Source: Yamagishiella unicocca
Taxonomy: Eukaryota; Chlorophyta; Chlorophyceae; Chlamydomonadales; Volvocaceae
Reading direction: 5' to 3'
Length of the DNA: 64,000 nucleotides
Assembly (NCBI GenBank): GCA_003116995.1
Contig: BDSL01000030.1
Coordinates: forward strand, 496,001 to 560,000
A model generated the notes under the pieces. That model saw only the letters and a list, made by a program, of their open reading frames with translations, ran no database searches and had not been told where the DNA came from. Below, one piece after another: positions 24,401 to 34,183 of the stretch. The number at the start of each line of letters is the position of its first letter. Position 1 is the first letter of the stretch. Position numbers and translations under genes: made by a program.

Positions 24401-25969
24401 GGCAACATTCCGCCGCCGGAGCCTGTCATCAAGGCGTTATCGGCCAGCGCCAAGGCCAAGATGATTGACCCGGTGCGGGGGCCGGCGCTGTGGAAACGTG
24501 CGGGGGGGGGGGCCGTGAGGCTGCTAGGTGTCAGGGGCACCAGACCGGGGAGCGTGGTTGCCGCCGCCAGATTGGCCTTCCCCCAAGTCTGCAAGGGGCG
24601 ATGAAGGCATCCACCACACAAGCACGTGGCCTGCAGCGCGGCGTTGTCCGGGGCCCTTGCTACCGGCCCTATCATTCCCCGCAGCAACCCGCGCGGTGTG
24701 GCCTCTGCGTCTCCCTTGCAGGTGACACGCGAGAAGATGCGGTGCATCTTTGAGAACAACACGATGCTCAAGGCCGCCCGCAACTGGTGCGACGTGCACG
24801 AGCGGCCGCTGCTCCACGGCGCCGCCGCCGCTGCTGCCACGCTCGCGGGGGGCATCTCTGGCGGCCCGGCCGACGGCGCCCTGGTGTTCGAGATCCGCGT
24901 CGAGCACCCCACATACAGGGAGGTCCGGCCGTACCTATACGAAGTGGTTGTGCCCCTCCTGGAGCTGCCGCCGGGGTCGTTCTCGCCCGGGCCGATGCCG
25001 GTGCCGCCTCCGCTGCCGCAGCCCCTCATGATCAAGTTCCAGGCCGAACTGGTGGCGGCAGGTGTGGGGCTGGAGGCGGCGCTGCCTGTGTCGTCAGCAA
25101 GGGCGACGCAGGCCCAGGCCGCCCATCAGCCGGGGCAGCTGTTGCAGCCGGGGGCCGTCCAGCCGCAGCAGGTGCAGCAGTTGCAGCAGCAGCTGCAACA
25201 AGTGCAGCTGGGGTCCTTGCAGCCTCCGCAGCAGGACTTCGGGTTGCAGAGCGAAGTCAACCAGCAGCAGCAGCAGCAGCTGCAGCAGCAGCAGCTGCAG
25301 CAGCAGCAGCTGCAGCAGCAGCTGCAGCAGCAGCCAGCGCCTGGGGCGTACCCATCGCTGCTGCCAGCGGGCATGTCGGCGGGGGGATCCTTCGGGCAGC
25401 CCGCTCCCGGACAAGCACCGCTATTGCCGGTTACGTCGGCGCCTGCACCCCGAGTGCCGTCGTACGGTGGTGCCGGAACGCCTGGCTACGGGTATGGGGC
25501 GCCCCTCACGCAGCAATACTCCACCGGGGGATTGCAGCCTCCGTCTTACACGCAGCAGCCCAGTTATGGAGCCCCCGGACAGCAGCAACAGCAGCAGCAG
25601 CAAGGTTCCGCGCCGTACCCACCTTACTACCCGCCGCAGAACACGCCGCCGTACCCGCCACAGAACGCGCCGTACCCGCCGCAGAATGCGCCGTACCCGC
25701 CTCAGAATGCGCCGTACCCGCCGCAGAACGCAGCATATCCCCCGCAGAACGCGCCGTACCCGCCGCAGAACGCAGCATACCCGCCGCAGAATGCGCCGTA
25801 CCCGCCGCAGAACGCAGCATATCCCCCGCAGAACGCGCCGTACCCGCCGCAGAACGCAGCATACCCACCGCAGAACACGGTGGCGTATCCTGGCGCCCCG
25901 CCTTACCAGACCAGTCCCTATGCGGGAGGGGTCCCTCCTACGCAGTACGGCAACTACCCCGGACAGTGA
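18443..25969 (+). CDS. PhoD-like metallophosphatase with disordered N- and C-terminal regions
   Basis: Sixteen exons keep one frame for about 1156 residues: 18443-18581, 18672-18806, 19307-19516, 19737-19897, 20137-20309, 20448-20812, 21186-21214, 21397-21543, 21788-21949, 22384-22518, 22721-22814, 23011-23100, 23345-23445, 23730-23908, 24370-24472 and 24722-25969. The core is a PhoD-type phosphatase. Its metal-binding blocks FGGGDQLYCDD, VMVWDDHDIFDGWGSYP, GLDSRGERT and LSGDVHCAGVAHF supply the Asp/Asn/His ligands of the binuclear centre. The architecture resembles fungal and oomycete PhoD-like cytosolic proteins more than secreted bacterial PhoD; I see no signal peptide. The N-terminus is Pro/Gln/Gly-rich and carries two related basic blocks, FMRFFSRKPA and RRLFGLFGRKNA. 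The C-terminus is poly-Gln followed by about a dozen YPPQNA repeats, probably disordered. The substrate is unknown; phosphodiester or pyrophosphate hydrolysis is a family inference. Confidence 0.88.
22003..22023 (+). repeat. Intron-end repeat, family A variant (donor side)
   Basis: GTTACAATAAAGGAACCGGT lies about 55 bases inside PhoD-like intron 9. Close copies occur in RAD50 introns 5 and 21, in the same orientation relative to transcription. Confidence 0.6.
23912..24160. repeat. 15-base minisatellite in PhoD-like intron 14
   Basis: About sixteen tandem copies of GGGGCCTGGGAGCGA with A/G and single-base variants begin a few bases after the 5' splice site that ends exon 14 of the PhoD-like gene. 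The unit is a multiple of three, so every frame on both strands stays open and gives spurious repeat proteins. It is intronic because flanking exons join in frame across it. Confidence 0.9.
25265..25340. repeat. CAG-type triplet tract coding poly-Gln
   Basis: A run of CAG and CTG-containing triplets inside the last PhoD-like exon encodes a Gln-rich stretch broken by Leu (QQQQLQQQQLQQQQLQQQ). It is in frame and coding, and it is likely length-variable. Confidence 0.8.
25620..25890. repeat. 21-base coding repeat (YPPQNA units)
   Basis: Tandem 21-base units encode Ala-Pro-Tyr-Pro-Pro-Gln-Asn and variants near the C-terminus of the PhoD-like protein. The units are highly similar at the DNA level, including alternation of two versions (CCG- and GCA-beginning), which suggests recent expansion in 42-base pairs. 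Confidence 0.85.
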
Positions 25970-26707
25970 TGCAGATCGCGTAGACTAGAGGTTGCGAATA
26001 CACCGGCGATTGATGCTTATTTTCTAGTTATTTGGATTACACCGGTAATTGCCTATTGAAGCAACAGGATTACAGAAGCGTGTGCATTGCAAGTGCAGAG
26101 TGCACGTTGTGGCAGATGTCAGACAGTTTGCGCAAGTAGTGAAACTAGTTGACGGTTTGCATACGGTGAAAGAGTACCGGCACAGGTTACAAGGTGATGT
26201 GTATTTAACTTGTCATTTTGTTGGCATATCATAAGCTGTATCAGTTACTAAGCAGGCAAATTCTTAATAAGCAGGCAAATTAAGTAATAGCCGTTTAAGT
26301 GATGCACATTTTCTTAAGTAGACAAGTTGAAGTTAACTACAAAAAGTACAGTGAGTGTTACAGATTGACAGTAATCGGTGGAAGTCAATTGTAACCATCG
26401 GGCTTGTCCTACAGTTACCAGTATCGTAACCGTTACATAGCCCTTGAAAACTGAAGCAGTAACATCGTCTTATTCAGGTTGGTATTGGACTTGCATGCTC
26501 CAATTCGCATGCAGCCAAACTATTGACACAATAATACAAGCGAATGGTCCAAGGACACATCCTAAAAAATCATCCACGTCAATCTTAAACTGTATAAACG
26601 GTGACGGGCAAGTGGTGTAGCGTGACCTTTTGTTGTACGTAATAAAAAAAGGTCCCAAAGAAAATACAAAGCTGCGACACACTCGTATGTACATCAGAGC
26701 CTAAGCG
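25970..26707. other. Convergent intergenic region
   Basis: This AT-rich sequence between two convergent genes holds both 3' UTRs. TTACA at 26432-26436 is a TGTAA on the minus strand, about 270 bases after the isomerase stop. A plus-strand TGTAA occurs near 26390. No coding sequence is supported. Confidence 0.5.
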
Positions 26708-27532
26708 TTATAGCTTCGACACAGACTGCTGTGCCAGCTGCTTTTGCGAACCCTTGCCCGATAGCCGGCGCATCGCCCCCTCCAGCACCGAGATTGTGGT
26801 CGCACTGCTCAAAAATTTCCAACCGTACTCTGGCTCGCTAGGGTAGTATGCCTCCCACGCTTTGCAAAAGTCATCCCGCAGGGACAACTTCGTCGCAGCA
26901 CGTGCAGCCGGTGGCAACTTGCATGCTTTGCCCGCAACCTCCAGCGCCGTCTCTAGGAGCTTATCTGCAGTCACCACCGAGTCAACCAGGCTTAACCTCT
27001 TGGCCTCAGTGGCCGGCACCATGGTTCCAGACAGCAGCACATCCTCAGCAGCCTTGGGGCCGATAACACGCCCCATCAACATACCCCAAAACTTGGGGAC
27101 GGGGATTCCCAACTGAACCTCGTTCAGGCCCATGGAGCCGTCAGGGGTAATGATGCGGAAGTCGCTGCACAGGGAAATAGCGCAGCCGCCAGCAGGGCAC
27201 GCGCCTCGAATGGCAGCAATGGTAACGAGTCGTGATCGATGGAGGCGGACAAGGAATGCGTTCTGGGTCACCCAAAACGTCGCGTAACGCTCGCATGAAG
27301 TCTTGGGCGCATACAACTCCATCAGGTCGTTGCCAGCAGAGAAGACGTCGCGCTGTAGGCCTGACGTGAAGATGACGGCATTGATAGACTGGTTGGCCTC
27401 AATGTCCAATAATGCCTGGTCAAGGCGTGACCACATGTCGAGATCCATAGAGTTGACCGGCTCCTTCGCCATGGTGACGACAGCAATACCACCAGGACGA
27501 ACATCGACTGCGACGTTACTGGCAGCAGCCAT
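26708..27532 (-). CDS. Peroxisomal delta3,delta2-enoyl-CoA isomerase (ECI/DCI-type), intronless
   Basis: A single uninterrupted frame encodes a 274-residue crotonase-fold protein. The closest family I recognise is ECI1/DCI, which shifts the double bond of 3-enoyl-CoA to 2-trans-enoyl-CoA so that unsaturated fatty acids can enter beta-oxidation. Key blocks are FSAGNDLMELY (oxyanion hole), GACPAGGCAISLCSDFRI (the isomerase-type PAGG motif) and GLNEVQLGIP, whose Glu138 aligns with the catalytic Glu of ECI1. The second catalytic Glu of hydratases is not present at the usual place. The protein ends in Ser-Lys-Leu, a canonical PTS1, so it should be peroxisomal. It is the only complete gene here without an intron, which could reflect retroposition or intron loss. 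Confidence 0.92.
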   Translation of the reverse strand: MAAASNVAVDVRPGGIAVVTMAKEPVNSMDLDMWSRLDQALLDIEANQSINAVIFTSGLQRDVFSAGNDLMELYAPKTSCERYATFWVTQNAFLVRLHRSRLVTIAAIRGACPAGGCAISLCSDFRIITPDGSMGLNEVQLGIPVPKFWGMLMGRVIGPKAAEDVLLSGTMVPATEAKRLSLVDSVVTADKLLETALEVAGKACKLPPAARAATKLSLRDDFCKAWEAYYPSEPEYGWKFLSSATTISVLEGAMRRLSGKGSQKQLAQQSVSKL

Positions 27533-28735
27533 AGTGGAGAGTCGACAGAGACGATATACGGCGGCTTCTCAGGTTAAATGGGTGAACCTGCAGGGAGGCA
27601 AGGCAGTGAAGAGGTTAGTGAAGAGGTCCGTAACCCAGAAAATCATGTAGATGGGTCTTACAAATACACAACCGTGTGTGCATAGCGGTCATCGTGTCAG
27701 TTCAGGTCTCCAATTGTCTCCCCAAAGGGTGGCTGTGCCGACCCTATTCGGTAGAACGAAAGTTTGTGACATCCTCCACAATCCGCATAAAATGGTGATA
27801 GTGTGTGCGAGTGCAAGGCAAAAAGGCACAGCCGCCGCGTCGTGTCAGAACCAGAGTTACTCTCATCGGGAGTGGCTACCCCCTATGAAGGTGTCCTAAG
27901 ATATGGTTAAAGTTGATCGTCACCCACACGCGGCGGCACAGCTGGATGGCGCACGAGGGAGTCAGAAAGAACGCAGCGTCTGTTGTATATCGATCATGCG
28001 TGATCTGATCAAGCGTTGGAAACAGATTGATCTTCATCCTCGTCCTCGTGGATGCTTATGCACAAAGTGCTTCAGCACGTGCAGGATGGCGGCTACCAAT
28101 AATACTGTCGCGCCGCCGCCTTTACCCGCACGCATAAGCGCGAAAGTGTTAGGCAGCGAGGCTTCGCTATTCTCAGGTTGTAAGGGGCGGTGCTGCGCCA
28201 AGGTCATTGGGCGGCCCGCACGGAGGATGTACTGAGTTGCATGCGTTGTGCCTTCGACAGGTCCTCAGCATTGCTAGTTGGCAACATACCCGCGGTCAAG
28301 CGGTATCAGTTCTCAAAGATTATAAATGCCATCACAGGACCCTCATGCAAAACATTAAGCCAAAGCGCAAGCCGCGTCCAACTCACCGGAAGAGCTCCGA
28401 CACCTTTGGTCTCATAGGAAGACCTCTTGATAAGGTTGATCTTGATTGAAGAAGCTCATTGAACTGGGGTCAGAGAGTAAGTATTTATGGAAAGACAACG
28501 GCTATATAGCGGCGGCTCACCCTATGAGGCCTTATGATGTTTTCGAATGGTTGTTCCAGCACTAGACAGCCAACAGGATTATGCGTGCGCATGCTCAATC
28601 TTGGACTCACTCGATACTGTCTTCCATGATATTACGTATTTAAGGAGCCTTAGCAGACATTTGTCTCGGTGCGCGTCCGCGAGCCACCCATCCTAAACCT
28701 TCACATTCAGGCTAGGTTCCGTGCACCTAATAACT
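27533..28735. promoter_or_regulatory. Divergent intergenic region, isomerase / dTMP kinase A
   Basis: This interval of about 1.2 kb lies between divergent starts. Only short unsupported frames are visible, including a proline-rich one near 28080-28235 without splice partners. I recognise no repeat or RNA gene. Confidence 0.4.
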
Positions 28736-30424
28736 ATGGCAACGGATGGGTGCGATACAAGGAAACCCCGAGGCGCGCTGATCGTTTTCGAGGGCGGTGA
28801 TCGTTGCGGCAAGACAACACAATGCAGCAAGCTCGTGGAGCGCCTGCAGAGCCAGGGGGTGGGTATCAAAATCAGAGACATTATGTCACACACCAATTCA
28901 TTATCATGTAACCGATCGCTGCGCAACCGCATGCTCACCAGCGAACTCATGACCGCATGTCTCCCCAATCCTCATCAGCTGACCAATATCAAACACGCCG
29001 CACGCAATAGATAACATTCCATTCCATCGTGCACGCCTGGATCCTCTCCTTCTACACATGTCCTCCGAAGTTTCGCGGCTCGCAATACATCACCCGCATT
29101 CCTACCATACGATAAGACCCGTTGCATTCGTCTCTTTTCAAGACATACGTCATTGGTTTGCAGTTGATTGCCTGTAATCGCGGTAACTCCAACCAACCCA
29201 GATTGGCTAATCTGTCCGTTACGTTCCCCGCCAGCCAGGTAGACGCACGTATGTGGCGCTTCCCCGACCGCTCCACCTCAATCGGCCAGGCCATCAACGC
29301 CTACCTCGCCGAGCAATCGCACATGGACGACGCGGTCATCCACATGCTCTTCGTTGCCAATCGGATAGAGAAACGGTAGGCGGCACAGTGACGCAAAGTA
29401 GCTATAGGCATACGGTAACGAGTGGGCAAGGCAAATTGGAAAGCAACAGGGGGCTCAAGGCTTGCAAGGCGCGGGCATCTAACCAATCACACCGTCACGG
29501 AAGCACCCTCCACGCACCCGTGTCAACACCAGGGAGGAGATGCTGCGGCTGCTGGCTGGCGGCACCACGCTCGTGCTGGACCGCTACAGCTACAGCGGGG
29601 TGGCGTACACGGCCGCCAAGGGGGTGCCGCACCTGTCCATCGCTTACTGCAAGTCGCTCGAGGTGGTGCTGCCAGCGGCTGACCTGGTGGTGCACATGAC
29701 CATGACGGCAGAGGCCACAGCGGCGCGCGGGGGCTACGGGCAGGAGCGCTATGAGAAGGTCGACTTCCAGCGGAAGGTGCGACCTTCACAAGGATTCTCG
29801 CAGGGGCCCCGCGCTCGCCGTCAGTGCGGCGAGCGCCACACCTGCGAAGACTCGCTCCGGCAAGTCTCCGGCGCTACGATTTGCAGGACACGAGCATACG
29901 CGGCCGTGGTGATTGCTGGCAGATTGCTGGCACCAACTTCGTGTCCTGGACGACCTGACACCCGCTGTGCGCTCGCAGGTTATGGAAGCGTTTGAAGCGC
30001 TTCGAGACGAGCGGTGGGCCGCGATTGACGCATCCGGCACTGTCGATGCAATCCATGAGCGGGTGAGTGCAGAACCAGGACACCGGATCTGCTGGGCTGG
30101 CCCTCCACCGGCACCGTTCACGGGGCGGCAGCTCAGGCCGCACGTACCCCTTGCGGCCGCACGTATACGAAACCCTGTCGTCTCCGTTCACAGTGATTGC
30201 CGCCGATCTCAACCCACGCGTCCCAACAAAGTAAGACGTTGGCCGTGCGGACGTCTTGCACGTTGCAGGTTGTTGCCGCAGTGGAGCCAGTGGTCCTGCG
30301 GGCGCAGGCGGGGGCTGCCCTCGGGCGGCTGTGGGACTATGCGCCAGTTGAGCTGCCGGTGGCGTCCGGGTGCGCGGCGCGTGAAAGGGGTGGGGGAAGC
30401 AGCTGTCTAGGACGCCCGCCCTGA
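28736..30424 (+). CDS. Thymidylate (dTMP) kinase, copy A
   Basis: Exons 28736-28858, 29239-29375, 29533-29776, 29979-30062 and 30269-30424 join in frame for 247 residues. The enzyme phosphorylates dTMP to dTDP for DNA synthesis. Motifs are the P-loop FEGGDRCGKTTQ, WRFPDRSTSIGQAI, the DRYSYSGVAYTAAKGVPHL segment (DRY motif), the lid region GYGQERYEKVDFQ and a LGRLWDYAP tail, matching eukaryotic dTMP kinases. There is no targeting extension: the P-loop starts about 20 residues from the ATG, so a cytosolic or nuclear location is likely. Copy B follows 0.7 kb downstream on the same strand, with identical intron positions and phases, so the pair arose by tandem duplication. Part of exon 3 (29529-29635) is 100% identical to copy B, although the rest has diverged. 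Confidence 0.95.
29529..29635 (+). repeat. 107-base tract identical to 31720-31826
   Basis: The end of intron 2 (CCAG) and the first 103 bases of exon 3 in dTMP kinase A match copy B without a mismatch by eye. Flanking intron sequence is unrelated and the rest of the exon is roughly three-quarters identical. Confidence 0.9.
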
Positions 30425-31111
30425 GGGACTGCGTGCGACTATGCGGCGTGGAACGTCGTAATCTTAACGGGCGCTGTCGAACTGTGCGCATAAAGCAGTT
30501 GCAGGGATTTGATCCACTAGGCAGACAGCTGGTAGCACAGGCGGCAGTCCCGGCGCCGTGATGTAGCGGACGAGATTTATTTGCCGTGCAGTCATGGCCA
30601 ATGCTAATCCCAAACTTTGGCACCGACTGACCTCCGCTGCTGCTTGTTTTCCCGGCAGGAATGAAGAGGCTGTGCTGGCAGCGGTCACGGCAACGTGTGA
30701 AAAGGCGGTTATCCCAACCGACGGCATGGTTGCCGTGTCTGTTTCTGCTTCTGTTTCCACTGCGAAGGGGCGATCGCCCTTGGTTTCCCCAGCGATTGAA
30801 GCTGGACAGGCACTTGGCTTGGCATAGAAGAGCAAAGGACAGTCGCACGGCAATAATTGACGGGTCGGACACCCTTCGTCCGGGAGGAAGAGGTATTTAC
30901 AGCATTGCTTTGGTGTATATTTTGTCCACGAATGATGGTACTGTAAGTGTACTATATCTTCGGCTGTATCAGTATTAGTAGCTACGGTAAATTGGGCTCC
31001 TGGAATGAGGTAGTTTGCTGCGTCCTTTATCGTTGCAGAACGCTACGAGGAATCAGTTGCAGATGCTCTGTGTCCTACTCACGTCTTTTGCCCTTATGTA
31101 AAATCGCGAAC
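30425..31111. other. Spacer between dTMP kinase paralogues
   Basis: This is intergenic sequence with the 3' UTR of copy A and the promoter of copy B. A plus-strand TGTAA near 30942 could end copy A. No coding sequence is supported. Confidence 0.45.
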
Positions 31112-32916
31112 ATGACGGTGTTGCGCGCCGCAAGCACCTGTCGCCTTCCTCGACACGCTCATTATCCAGCATTCGTAGTTGATCACTGTCGACGTACAAA
31201 ATGCAACAGCACCGCCACGAGCTCTGAGTCGTCTGCCGCCTCGCGCGGCGCGCTAGTCGTGTTCGAGGGCATCGACCGCTGTGGAAAGAGCACTCAGTGC
31301 AGTTTGCTACTTAACGAATTAAGACGTAGAGGGGTGAGCAAAAATCCTTGCCCGTCGCATTAGCCACACCTGCAGCCCGCGACTTTCCAGTGACCCAGCG
31401 GTCATGGCCCACACAGATCACCTTGCCTCCTGAACGCCCCACACAAATTGGCAGGCTAGAGTGGAGCAATGGCGGTTCCCCGACCGGAGCACGGCTATAG
31501 GCCAGTCCATCAACGAATACCTACAGAACCACGTCAACCGGGACGATGCGGTGGCCCACCTGCTCTTCACCGCCAACCGTTTCGAGAAGAGGTGCGCACA
31601 GCGCTTATCTGCAATCCGACGGGGGATGGGGATATTACATGAGTAGAAAGATGCGTTCCTGGTGCACGGCCATGATCTGCATTGCCGGGTCTCCCCATGC
31701 TTCCCCCGCCTGATCCACGCCAGGGAGGAGATGCTGCGGCTGCTGGCTGGCGGCACCACGCTCGTGCTGGACCGCTACAGCTACAGCGGGGTGGCGTACA
31801 CGGCCGCCAAGGGGGTGCCGCACCTGGATGCCAGCTACTGCCGCTCCGTGGAGGTGGGGCTGCCGGCCGCCGACCTGGTGGTGCACATGGCCATCAGCCC
31901 TGAGGAGTCAGCCGCTAGGGGCGGCTTCGGGCAGGAGCGGTATGAGAAGCTCGAGTTCCAGCGGAAGGTGGGGATGCCGTGAGAGCAGCGGGTTGCGGGT
32001 GCCAGTGTTTCCATGGTGTCGGGAGGCTAGTAAGACATGCGTCAGGACGGGCAACCGGGATAAGGCGTGAACGGGTGGGCGCTGGCAGGGTGGGATGCAA
32101 GCATCGCCGCACGTGATCAGCTGCGGCCTTGCTATTGGCGCGCCTGTGCAGGCTGGCAAACGCATGGCTGACGGCTCATATTGATGTTCAGCATGTTTAG
32201 GCAAGGGGCGCGGTACGGAGGAAGCCCCCCAAACATCCGACGAGTAATTGCTGCAAAAACGCAGTGCGTAGGAGTAACAGAGCCGAGGCCACTGCGCGGC
32301 TGCGAAGGATTCCGTGTCCTCTCCCGCACCGCCGCAAGCAGGTGATGCAGCAGTACGAGGCGCTCAAGGACGAGCGGTGGCTTACCGTGGATGCGCGTGG
32401 CCCCCCGGACCAGATACACGGACAGGTACGTTTGGCAGGTACCATATCTCCGGGGATCCGACAGCCTACACAGCTGCACTGCATTGCGTTCTGGCCGTGA
32501 GCGGAGCAGCGGCACGACCCGGGCTGCACTTCGATGACGCGCTGCTTGCCCCAAGAGCGCACGGACCTCAGCACCGTAGGTCTGTCTGGCTGGAGCGGAG
32601 GTCCGGCAGTTGGCCCATATGACTGGAGTCCAGTGGAGGCCAGCCCCTCCCCTCCTCCCGTCCCTCGCCCACTGCTTCCGCGCTGTGGGGGAGGACACCT
32701 CGCGGCATGAGCCTGGGCCGCAGGCGCTGAGATGGAGGGCCCACGGGCGACCTTACGGGTAAGCGTACTTACCTTGGCCCCCTCTCGTATCATCTTGCTG
32801 CGCAGGTGGTCGCGGCACTCTTGCCGGTGATGGAGCGTGCGGCTGCGGGGGCTCCCCTGGGGCGGCTGTGGGACTATCAGCCGCTGGAACTGCCTGCACT
32901 GCACGCGCTGACATGA
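31112..32916 (+). CDS. Thymidylate (dTMP) kinase, copy B, with presequence
   Basis: Exons 31112-31333, 31455-31591, 31724-31967, 32342-32425 and 32806-32916 join in frame for 265 residues. The catalytic core repeats that of copy A: FEGIDRCGKSTQ, WRFPDRSTAIGQSI, DRYSYSGVAYTAAK, GFGQERYEKLEFQ and LGRLWDYQP. The core is preceded by about 50 extra residues rich in Arg, Ala, Ser and Thr and nearly free of acidic residues (MTVLRAASTCRLPRHAHY and onward), typical of a mitochondrial or chloroplast presequence. Copy B may therefore supply dTTP in an organelle while copy A serves the nucleus or cytosol. Internal exons (2-4) have exactly the same lengths as in copy A (137, 244 and 84 bases). In-frame upstream ATGs exist, but the sequence before 31112 looks non-coding. 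Confidence 0.93.
31720..31826 (+). repeat. 107-base tract identical to 29529-29635
   Basis: This is the copy B partner of the perfect-identity tract, spanning the last four bases of intron 2 and the start of exon 3. Confidence 0.9.
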
Positions 32917-34183
32917 ACCGATGGCGGCCATGCTGATTTGCCGGCAAGAAGATGTACCTATTGCGTTGTTTTGGGGTGCTGGGGGGGTATTGGACCATAT
33001 ACCCATGGCAGTCAGCCCATGTCCTGTTTGTTTTCTCTTGAGCGCTCCCTGGTCGCCGACATGTTTTGAGACCTGGGAATAGAAGGATGCTCTGCACTGA
33101 GGCACCATAGACGAGTGCTTCTTGGTATTCCTGTCGGTCAGACTGCGCCTTACGCATCTTCATTGGGAGGGGATTGCCAATTCAGGCTTGGTGATGTAAT
33201 TCCTGTGCACAAGCGCGAGCAGTTGGGGTGTCCGCAGACCCCAACAGACTTCAGGCTCGTCGGCCCCAGACAGGTACATACCGCCTGGCGCACAAGTGCA
33301 AGCGGGCGGCTCCGACATGTGTCACGCAGGGCGGCTGTCACGCGTAGCTGCGCCTGGATTATGTGGGAGTGAGAAGTCAGGCGGAGGGGGCTGGGGAGCG
33401 CGTGGTGCAGTGCACGTGTCACTTGCAGCTACGCGCGTCTTGTGTGCTGGAGGGAGCACCAGCATGCTTGCGACAGCATCGGGAGGTGGAAGGCGCGCAG
33501 TCCCCGGCCTGCAGCCGCAGGCGATGTGGTCGAAAGGCGTACCACATGCACGTGCGTATCGCTCGCTTTTTAGGATTGAGCGCAAGCGGCGCTCTCTCCC
33601 CAGCCCACGTACGAAGCGCCCCACCCAGGGGCCAACGATGGCTCCTCAGTGTTCCAAATGGGGTGCTGTGCAGGTTCCTTTAGGATGTGGTTCCACTAAA
33701 AGCACCCTGAAGCCAGGACACCCAGAAGCCAGAACATCCGGGGCATATGAACCTCACGGTAACATGTAACGCCTCTTATGTAATGCTGAGGTAGCCAGAA
33801 GGATCCGGAACAGTTCACAGGTTCCGAGGGTCCGGGGGCGAACGGCGCCATCTGGATATCCCTCAGCCACTGCCGGCGACACCTCCCCTCCCCTCTCCCT
33901 TGGGCCCTATCACCAACAGCCCATCATCGCCGCTGCCCCGCATCCTCACTTCACTGATGTCGCCACTCCTCTAGGCCGACCCCCAATGGTCAGGTGGTGG
34001 ACCCTCAGCTCCGCCTGCCAGGTGCAACTCCACCACGATCCTACCCTCTCACTCACGTACTACTCCTAAGACACTGTGCCGTATGCACAAAATCAAACAG
34101 GACGTGCCGCAGCGGCCGCAAGCAACACGTCCCAGTCGACCACATCGTCTCCGATCCGCTCCTCGACACAGCCGCGCCGGGGC
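32917..34183. other. Convergent intergenic region
   Basis: About 1.3 kb between dTMP kinase B (plus) and the LRR gene (minus). It contains both 3' UTRs. Short frames on both strands lack recognisable features. Confidence 0.45.

Noticed and set aside
23517..24604. Several long repeat-protein frames on both strands across the minisatellite
   Set aside because: They arise because the 15-base unit is a multiple of three. Flanking PhoD-like exons splice across the tract in frame.
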